A DNA stretch of 12,972 bases from DATGIQ01 sp035295665 (lineage in GTDB: Bacteria > Planctomycetota > Planctomycetia > Gemmatales > Gemmataceae): contig DATGIQ010000082.1 of NCBI GenBank assembly GCA_035295665.1, forward strand, positions 1 to 12,972, written 5' to 3'. Below the pieces are notes generated by a model, which was given only the letters and a program-made list of their open reading frames with translations, did no database searches and was not told the origin of the DNA. Position numbers and translations under genes: made by a program. Each line of letters begins with the position of its first letter. The first letter of the stretch is position 1. Shown here piece by piece: positions 7,455 through 12,972 of this stretch.

Positions 7455-9110
7455 ATGGGATATCGCCGAATTCTCATTCTCGGCATCGGTCTGTCCCTTG
7501 CCTGCCCCGGCCGGGCCGCTCCCTCGGAGATACCGCCCGATGCAAAGCGTACCTTTCTGCTGCGGCAGCACGCGCTAAACCATGGCGGCGATCCCAAACG
7601 CGGCCAGCAACTCTTCCAAACGCTTCGGCCAACGAGTTGCCTGACCTGCCACCGGGTCCGCGGTCAAGGCGGTGACATGGGCCCGGACCTCTCACTCATC
7701 GGCGGCAAGTTCGACCGGGCGCATCTGGTTGAATCGATTCTGGAACCGTCGCGCCAAATTGTGGAGGGTTTCCGGACGACCATCCTCGCCCTTACCGATG
7801 GCCGGCTCCTCACCGGCATTGTGCGGGAAGAATTGGCCGACCGCTTAACGATCGTGGACGCAGCCGGCCAGCGCCAGCAGGTGGCCAAGTCGCGCATCGA
7901 AGAACGCCGTCTGAGCGACGTCTCGCTCATGCCGGAAGGCTTGGCCGACACTCTCACGCCGCAGCAGTTTACCGACCTGATCGCCTATCTGGAGAGCCTC
8001 CGCGACGGACGCAAACCGACGCCCGGCGAAGGAATCACGGATCCGCTGACGTTGCCGCACGGATTCACGGCGGTTCCCATCGCCACCGGGTTGACCGGGG
8101 CGACCGCCTTGGAAGTCGCTGCCGATGGTCGGATCTTCGTTTGCGAGCAGACCGGCGCGCTCCGGGTGGTGAAAGAGGGACGACTGCTACCGGAGCCGTT
8201 CGTCCGGCTTGTGGTGGACAGTACCTGGGAGCGCGGCTTGCTGGGCGTGACGGTGGACCCAGAATTTCCCCGGCAACCGTTCGTCTATATGTGTCAGATT
8301 GCCCCGAAACCTTACCCCCATCATCGCATCAACCGCTTCACCGCTGCCGGAGATCGGGCCGTCGCCGGCAGCGAAACGATTCTCTTTGAAGGGGATGATC
8401 AAACCCAGCAAGGCGGCTCCGTGCCGGCCGGCCATCAGGGCGGGGCGATTCACTTTGGCCGGGATGGAAAACTCTACGTGTCCATCGGCGAGCAGACCGC
8501 CGCCACACCGGCCCAGGACCTCCATTCCCTGCTGGGCAAGCTACTGCGGTTCAACCCCGATGGTACGATCCCGCCGGACAATCCGTTTGTCGATCGGACC
8601 ACGGGCAAGTACCGGGCTATCTGGGCGTTGGGGCTGCGCAATCCGTTCACCTTTGCCGTGCAGCCGGGTACGGGACGGATCTTCATCAACGATGTCGGCG
8701 GCGTTTGCGAGGAGATCAACGAGGGCTTCGCCGGTGCCAACTACGGCTGGCCGACGGTGGAGCATGGTCCCACGTCCGACCCCCGCTTCCGTGGACCAAT
8801 CCATTATTATCCCACGGCCTCGATTGTGGGTGGCGCCTTCGCGCCGGCGGAGTTGGCTTGGCCCGAAGAATATCGCGGCCGGTATTTCTTCATGGATTTC
8901 GTTCACGGCTGGATCAAGACGCTCGATCCCGATCGGCCTGCCGAGGCCAAGCCGTTTGCCGCGGGACTACGGCGGCCTGTGGATTTGCGGTTCGGCCCGG
9001 ATGGGACGCTATACGTCCTGGTCCGCGATGCGTGGGTGATCGACCGCGAATTTCACCCGGGGACGGGATCGCTTCTGGCGATTCGTTACGGCAAGGAAAA
9101 GCGCCCTTAG
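7455..9110 (+). CDS. Exported fusion: c-type heme domain plus PQQ-type glucose/sorbosone dehydrogenase
   Basis: The 551-residue product has an N-terminal export signal (about 1-22: RR, a hydrophobic core, then RAAP). Residues about 35-185 match the planctomycete putative heme-binding domain, with heme site CLTCH (Cys62, Cys65, His66), GPDLSLIG, and LMPEGLADTLTPQQ with Met159 as the likely axial ligand. Residues about 196-546 are a GSDH-type six-bladed propeller, with GHQGG (His327, the catalytic-His region), GLRNPF (Arg395-Asn396) and NYGWP (429-433). The enzyme probably oxidises an aldose or similar alcohol in the periplasm using PQQ and passes electrons to its own heme. A GTG 18 bases upstream (7437) is in frame, but ATG 7455 is better: GAGGGA lies 6 bases before it and the signal peptide starts there. 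Heme-first order is unusual. No PQQ synthesis genes are seen. The substrate is not known. Confidence 0.9.
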   Translation: MGYRRILILGIGLSLACPGRAAPSEIPPDAKRTFLLRQHALNHGGDPKRGQQLFQTLRPTSCLTCHRVRGQGGDMGPDLSLIGGKFDRAHLVESILEPSRQIVEGFRTTILALTDGRLLTGIVREELADRLTIVDAAGQRQQVAKSRIEERRLSDVSLMPEGLADTLTPQQFTDLIAYLESLRDGRKPTPGEGITDPLTLPHGFTAVPIATGLTGATALEVAADGRIFVCEQTGALRVVKEGRLLPEPFVRLVVDSTWERGLLGVTVDPEFPRQPFVYMCQIAPKPYPHHRINRFTAAGDRAVAGSETILFEGDDQTQQGGSVPAGHQGGAIHFGRDGKLYVSIGEQTAATPAQDLHSLLGKLLRFNPDGTIPPDNPFVDRTTGKYRAIWALGLRNPFTFAVQPGTGRIFINDVGGVCEEINEGFAGANYGWPTVEHGPTSDPRFRGPIHYYPTASIVGGAFAPAELAWPEEYRGRYFFMDFVHGWIKTLDPDRPAEAKPFAAGLRRPVDLRFGPDGTLYVLVRDAWVIDREFHPGTGSLLAIRYGKEKRP

Positions 9111-9114
9111 ATTC

Positions 9115-9153
9115 CACGCAGAGCGGCGGCTCACCGAGTCGCCGCTCTGCGTG
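9115..9153 (+). terminator. Strong hairpin after the dehydrogenase gene
   Basis: CACGCAGAGCGGCG (9115-9128) pairs perfectly with CGCCGCTCTGCGTG (9140-9153), leaving a short loop. It begins 4 bases after the stop codon. There is no T-tract on either strand, so it is a terminator-like or mRNA-stabilising hairpin rather than a textbook intrinsic terminator. It would also lie just beyond the end of the degraded gene coming from the other side. Confidence 0.65.
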
Positions 9154-9161
9154 CAGCCAGA

Positions 9162-9996
9162 TCACGCAAACACTTCCGTTCCCTTGAACGCCGGTCCAGG
9201 AAAATCGGCCGCGCAGCAAGCACAATCCTCGCGGTCCCTCAGAACACCCGCGCCGCATTCGGGGCCCGATTCGAGGACCGGCCAGGACCGACCGAAACGG
9301 TAGCCGATCCATCCTGGCAGACCAAGAAACATCACGCACAGCGTCCAGACAACGCGCTCCGGACCGCGCGTCTGGTAGCGGACCTGCCTGCGCTAGCACA
9401 AGACGGCGAGTCCGACGGCGAGTACCTGGGTGATCCGGAGCGCCGGCCAAAACGTGGCGAGCATCCGCCCCAAGGTTGCCGCATACGTTGCTGTAATAGC
9501 AATCGTGATCAGGCCGCCAAGTACGAGGGGCGACGGCACCACCGCCGCGCCAAGGGTCCGCAGTTGTCGTACATCCCCGTCCCATGGCAGCGTGATTGCT
9601 GCTTCCCGGAGACTCCCGTAGCTGGCCCTGTTCGTCGAGTACGAGCACTGCGTCGTCGGTCCTGGCCACTGGCCGATGGGGAGTCCCCCGCACCGGATCG
9701 GATACACCGAGGACCAGCAGGAATAGAAACGTCCCACGTCCCGACTCCCACGCCAATTGGCGAAAACCGACCGTCACGGCGAAGGCCAACGGGACCCACG
9801 TGAACATCTGCATGAACTCGCCGCTGGTAAACGGGACTCCGTGCGTCCCCGTGGGCATGCCGGGCATCCAGTAGAACGCCTTGACACCCATCAAGCTGGC
9901 CACCAGCGCCAGATATCCGATGAGCGCCACGGGCGCGATGCCAAACAGTTCACGGGGATTGTTTAGCAACCGGACAAAAAACAACGCCTTTTTCAC
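9162..9996 (-). pseudogene. Degraded multi-pass membrane protein gene (planctomycete type)
   Basis: Reading down from a GTG at 9996, the first frame gives MKKALFFVRLLNNPREL, a helix (FGIAPVALIGYLALVASLMG), and a second hydrophobic stretch up to about 9700. The homologous-looking sequence then continues in another frame, with helices in GGLITIAITATYAATLG and ITQVLAVGLAVL. A TAG at 9393-9395 interrupts this frame. After it the same frame gives VVWTLCVMFLGLPGWIGYRF and a Cys-rich end (ECG, then CACC, then KGTEVFA) stopping at 9162-9164. The C-terminal part resembles a zinc ribbon, but one expected Cys reads Gly (SGPECG). The middle (about 9550-9700) makes poor sense in any frame. I recall similar ABC-permease-like planctomycete proteins, but the family is not certain. 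With a frameshift and a stop it cannot be functional, unless the lesions are sequencing errors. Confidence 0.65.
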
Positions 9997-10126
9997 CGCC
10001 AGAGCCCTTCGAAGCGGGCTGCGGCCGTACGCGTGTACTTGACCGTATGCGTGATGTTCTTGTGCCCCAGATAGTCCTGCACCAGCCTGGTGTCACACCC
10101 TCGATTGGCCAAGTAGTATCCCGTCG
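9993..10126 (-). pseudogene. C-terminal fragment of a tyrosine recombinase (integrase)
   Basis: The last 42 codons, ending with the TGA at 9993-9995, read GYYLANRGCDTRLVQDYLGH and then KNITHTVKYTRT and ARFEGLWR. This is the end of a phage-integrase-family recombinase: LGH holds the second active-site His and VKYTRT the nucleophilic Tyr. The frame meets a stop just upstream, and the box with the Arg and His-x-x-Arg residues is absent, so only the tail survives. It abuts the transposase fragment, which runs the other way. Divergent recombinase and transposase genes are typical of some Tn3 elements that use a tyrosine recombinase to resolve cointegrates, so this may be the resolvase of the same element (inference). 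Its stop overlaps the GTG start of the degraded membrane gene by 4 bases. Confidence 0.75.
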
Positions 10127-11398
10127 GTCACGATCGCGCGGCAGCAGGCACAGGCCGCGACCTGGGAACTGATCGCACCATGGCTCAGTACGGCCGATCA
10201 GACCAAGCTGGATCGATTGCTCGTGGTGGAGGAGAAGTACGGACTGACGCCGCTGACGTGGTATCGGACCAGTGCGACGGCGCATTCGGCGGCTGCGATT
10301 CTGAGCGTGTTGGAGAAGATCACGCAGCTGCGGGCGCTGGGGTTAGCACAATGGGATCTGACCGCCCTCAATCGCTGACCGATACGATCGACGAAGCCGT
10401 CGACCCCTATGACCGCTGTCTGGCAGAGGCGTACGCGCGGGCTGGACGCGAGCTGGATGAATTCCGGCAGAGCGTAGCGAGATCCACTAATGAAAAGGTG
10501 AGGCTCTTTCAGACGGTCGGGCGCACCCTGCTTGATCCGACCGTCCGGGATGCCGAAATCCGTGGACTGGATTATCAGCAGATCGCGCCGGAGACGCTGC
10601 GGTTGGCCGTGGAGGAATGCGAGCAGATCATATGTCCGCTCGATGACTCCTATTTTGACCTGTTGGCCACGCGCTATAGCCATCTGCGACAGTTCGCGCC
10701 GCAATTCCTGGAGACCTTCACCTGGCGGGCCAATCAGGCGGATGCTGCGCTGGTCGGAGCGATTGCCGGGATGCGCGCAATGAATGCGGCAGGCCTGCGT
10801 AAAGTTCCTGAGGATGCGCCGCGAGCATCCATTCCGGCCAAATGGGAACCGTACGTCCTGGATGAAGAAGATCAGTGCAGCCGGCGCTATTACGAATTAT
10901 GCCTGCTATGGGAAATCCGTGGAGCCTTGCGCACCGGCAATGTCTGGATCGAAGGCTCGCGCCGGTACACCAACCCGGAGAGTTACCTGAGGCAGCGAGG
11001 AGTTTCGTCGCCAGATCAATCTCCAGCTCAACAAGGGTGAGGCGCTGCACCGGTTGCGACGCTATTTGTTCGTCGCCCAGGAGGGGCAGATTCGCAAACG
11101 CCATCTGGAAGAGCAATTCACTCAGGCGGCGTGTCTGAGTCTGGTGACCGATGCGGTCATTGCCTGGAATACCGTCTATATGTGGGAAGCGATCGAGAAG
11201 TTGAAAAGAGAAGGACATGTGATCGAAGAAGCCGATATGAAGCACCTCTCACCCGCGCGCCATGTACATCTCAACGTCTTTGGCAAGTACAGCTTTCCGG
11301 TTAAGGAAGAACTGGGCCGCGCGCATCGCGCCCTCTCAGGCAACCCAGAGAGGATGGATAGCAGTGCACAATTCCTCTTGGCGCTCCGTTTTCCTTGA
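10127..11398 (+). pseudogene. tnpA: Tn3-family transposase remnant (TnpA) in three pieces
   Basis: Three pieces of a TnpA of about 1000 residues survive in order. Piece A (10127-10378) reads ATWELIAPWLSTADQTKLDR through LGLAQWDLTALNR, typical of the N-terminal part (DUF4158-like), and lacks its own start. Piece B (about 10369-10990, one frame over) runs from LTDTIDEAVDPYDRCLAEAY through RYSHLRQFAPQFL, RRYYELCLLWEIRGAL and WIEGSRRYTNPESYL. Piece C (from 10994, back in the first frame) runs from SEEFRRQINLQLNKGEALHR through DAVIAWNTVY, HLSPARHVHLN and GKYSF to the TGA at 11396-11398. In the family about 60 residues normally separate A from B, and roughly 250-300 separate B from C. That second gap includes the two catalytic Asp residues. 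The element is dead. The ATG at 10180 opens a long frame, but its first 60 residues are out-of-frame sequence. Confidence 0.85.
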
Positions 11399-11410
11399 AG
11401 GACAATCGTG
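11377..11410 (+). mobile_element. Possible right terminal inverted repeat of the Tn3 remnant
   Basis: Just before and over the end of the transposase frame lies CTTGGCGCTCCGTTTTCC. This resembles the inner end of Tn21-type inverted repeats (CTTAGCG, later CCGTTTTC). Its outer half does not end in the expected run of C, and no matching left repeat was found, so this is tentative. Confidence 0.25.
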
Positions 11411-11512
11411 CCGTTTCCTGGAACCGGGTGGCCTGATTCTTTAGCCATCCCTTCCCAGCGTTGGGGAGAGTCGCTTAATCAATCGGGCAGCCCACAACGA
11501 GGGCTTGGTTCC

Positions 11513-12972
11513 ATGTCTCTCTGGCGTTCCCTGATTGTGCGCCGTTCGAGATTGCATCTGTATCACCCGTTTGTTGAAGCGTTGGAGAACCGAAATCTTC
11601 TCAGTTTCCTACCGCCGGTTAGCTACGCCGTCGGCTCCACTTCCCTATCCGTGGCGGTGGGGGACTTCGACGGAGACGGCCATCTCGACCTCGCCGTGGC
11701 CAACTATTTCGGCGCCAACGTGAGTGTGCTGTTGGGCAACGGCGACGGCACCTTCCAGACCGCCCAGAGTTACGCCGTCGGCTCCGCTCCCTCTTCCCTT
11801 GCGGTGGGGGACTTTGACGGCGATGGCCATCTCGACATCGCCGTGGCCAATTTCGGCTCTGCCACGGTGAGTATCTTGCTAGGCAACGGCGACGGCACCT
11901 TCCAGAGATCCCAGAGTTATGCCGCTGGTTACACGCCCGTCTCCATAGCGGTGTCGGACTTTAACGGCGATGGCCATCTCGACATCGTTGTGGCCAATTC
12001 CAACGACGGGTCCATACACATTTTGCTAGGCAACGGCGACGGCACCTTCCAGTCCGGCCAAAGACATCCTGTTGGCGGCGTTCTCACCGCCGCAGCGGTG
12101 GGGAACTTCAACGGTGATGGCAAGCCCGATATCGCCGTGGCCAATGGCGACTATGCGACAGTGGTTGGGGGCAATAGCGTGAATGTGCTGTTGGGCAATG
12201 GCGACGGCACCTTCGAGGCCCCTCAAAGTTACCCAAGCGATGGCCGCCTTCCTTGCTCGGTGGTAGTGGGGGATTTTGATGCCGACGGCCATCTCGATCT
12301 CGCCACCGCCAACTGTGGGTACTACGGCGGTGCAAACGTAAGCGTGCTCTTGGGCAAGGGCGACGGCACCTTCCAGAATGCTCAAACCTACGCCGCCGGC
12401 GAAGAACTGACCTCCCTAGCCATAGGGGACTTCGACCAAGACGGCCATCTGGACCTCGCCGTGGCCCACGCCGAGCTGTATTATCCTTCTAACGGGACGG
12501 TACGCATCTTGCTGGGCAAGGACGACGGCACCTTCCAGGATGCCCAAAGCTATGCCGCCAGCTTCTATCCCAGATCCGTGGCGGTGGGGGACTTCAACGG
12601 GGACGGCTTTCCCGACCTCGCCGTGGCCGCCGAGGGTGGCGTAAGCGTGCTACTCAATGCGGCGGATTGGGGCGGGGGGCCTGCGCCAAGTCCCCCTGGC
12701 AGACCTGGCCCCGACCGGCCTCTCCCCAGCCAACGGCCGATAGCGCCGGTTTCCGCCCTGCTGCCTGCGTCGAACTCTGAAGCCGAACACCGACTCTCCA
12801 TGACCTTCACCAACCTCTCGCCTAGCCTCGTGCAGCAATGGCAGGTGGAAACGAAGACCGACGAACCAGCCAACCCCGAAGCGTCCTTGCCTTCAGGTCA
12901 CATATTCACTGCCCGGCACGCCCAGGACACCTTTTTCGAGCGGTGGGGCGACGGAGTTCTCGACGGGCTGGC
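11513..12972 (+). CDS. Surface or secreted FG-GAP/VCBS beta-propeller protein, 3' end outside window
   Basis: The frame is open to the right edge (486 codons). The ATG is preceded by GAGGG, 9 bases upstream. A basic N-terminus leads to VEALENRNLLS (residues 21-31), the LExRxLLS motif near the start of many planctomycete extracellular proteins. Seven FG-GAP-like repeats of 49-55 residues follow (11630 to about 12658). Each has a calcium-binding loop such as DFDGDGHLD and a strand such as LLGNGDGTFQ; in repeat 4 the first Asp reads Asn (NFNGDGKPD). The segment before repeat 1 (FLPPVSYA) looks like the last strand of a repeat, so it could close the ring with repeat 7, giving a seven-bladed propeller. 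A Pro-rich linker (12659-12760) leads to an unrecognised domain cut off by the edge. Such propellers bind calcium and partners at the cell surface; the partner is unknown. Confidence 0.9.
   Translation, partial: MSLWRSLIVRRSRLHLYHPFVEALENRNLLSFLPPVSYAVGSTSLSVAVGDFDGDGHLDLAVANYFGANVSVLLGNGDGTFQTAQSYAVGSAPSSLAVGDFDGDGHLDIAVANFGSATVSILLGNGDGTFQRSQSYAAGYTPVSIAVSDFNGDGHLDIVVANSNDGSIHILLGNGDGTFQSGQRHPVGGVLTAAAVGNFNGDGKPDIAVANGDYATVVGGNSVNVLLGNGDGTFEAPQSYPSDGRLPCSVVVGDFDADGHLDLATANCGYYGGANVSVLLGKGDGTFQNAQTYAAGEELTSLAIGDFDQDGHLDLAVAHAELYYPSNGTVRILLGKDDGTFQDAQSYAASFYPRSVAVGDFNGDGFPDLAVAAEGGVSVLLNAADWGGGPAPSPPGRPGPDRPLPSQRPIAPVSALLPASNSEAEHRLSMTFTNLSPSLVQQWQVETKTDEPANPEASLPSGHIFTARHAQDTFFERWGDGVLDGL
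11630..12658 (+). repeat. Seven tandem FG-GAP coding repeats, near-identical in part at DNA level
   Basis: Repeat units start at 11630, 11777, 11924, 12071, 12236, 12395 and 12557. The first three are exactly 147 bases apart. Their conserved 24-base core (starting at 11735, 11882 and 12029 and encoding GNGDGTFQ) is identical at the DNA level. Units 4-6 are longer (165, 159 and 162 bases) because of loop insertions, and the last is incomplete. Confidence 0.9.

Noticed and set aside
8914..9996. Reading 8914-9996 (-) as one intact 360-residue protein
   Set aside because: Only the first hundred or so residues look like a membrane protein. The rest is Arg/Pro-rich, and after 9162 it runs antisense into the dehydrogenase gene. 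The sensible C-terminal half is in another frame.
10080..10092. CACCAG-C-CTGGTG palindrome as a recombination site
   Set aside because: It lies inside the coding sequence for a conserved recombinase segment (DTRLVQ) and is explained by codon content. There is no second copy nearby.
10180..11040. Treating 10180-11040 (+) as an intact 286-residue gene
   Set aside because: Its first 60 residues are an out-of-frame reading of the upstream transposase piece and its last 15 are out of frame with the next piece. Only the middle is transposase.
12026..12385. Minus-strand frames opposite the FG-GAP repeats
   Set aside because: They repeat with the same period as the propeller units, so they are mirror readings of the repeats, not genes.

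Overview
The window looks like chromosomal DNA of a GC-rich member of Planctomycetota, most likely a Gemmata-like or related lineage. This is inferred from protein content, not a database match. The clues are a cell-surface protein with the N-terminal LExRxLLS motif followed by FG-GAP/VCBS repeats, a heme-binding domain of the Pirellula/Verrucomicrobium type, RND pumps with extra membrane helices, and short dispersed repeats that run into coding DNA.

Layout. Positions 2-6382 (+) hold two tandem paralogous RND/HAE1 efflux permeases. The first is cut by the left edge; the second is complete and starts 3 bases after the first one stops. They probably act as one pump, perhaps as a mixed trimer, with an adaptor gene expected beyond the left edge. 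Positions 6406-7143 (-) hold a HAD phosphatase convergent with the pump operon. A 311-base divergent region (7144-7454) carries an inverted repeat and a perfect TATAAT box. It is followed by an exported fusion of a c-type heme domain and a PQQ-type sugar dehydrogenase (7455-9110, +), closed by a strong hairpin (9115-9153).

Positions 9162-11398 are a graveyard. They hold a degraded multi-pass membrane protein gene (-), the last 42 codons of a tyrosine recombinase (-), and a Tn3-family transposase (+) in three pieces, with the part holding the catalytic core missing. None should make a working product. The recombinase and transposase pieces face away from each other, as in Tn3-type transposition modules, so they may be one dead element.

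From 11513 to the right edge runs an open-ended gene for a secreted or surface seven-bladed FG-GAP propeller protein, whose first three blades repeat at exactly 147 bases.

I found no tRNA, rRNA, CRISPR array or intact insertion sequence, and no convincing new defence or regulatory system. The most unusual points are the small repeats that form part of the RND reading frames, the hairpin-bearing extra tail of the first pump gene just ahead of the ribosome binding site of the second, and the heme-first order of the dehydrogenase.
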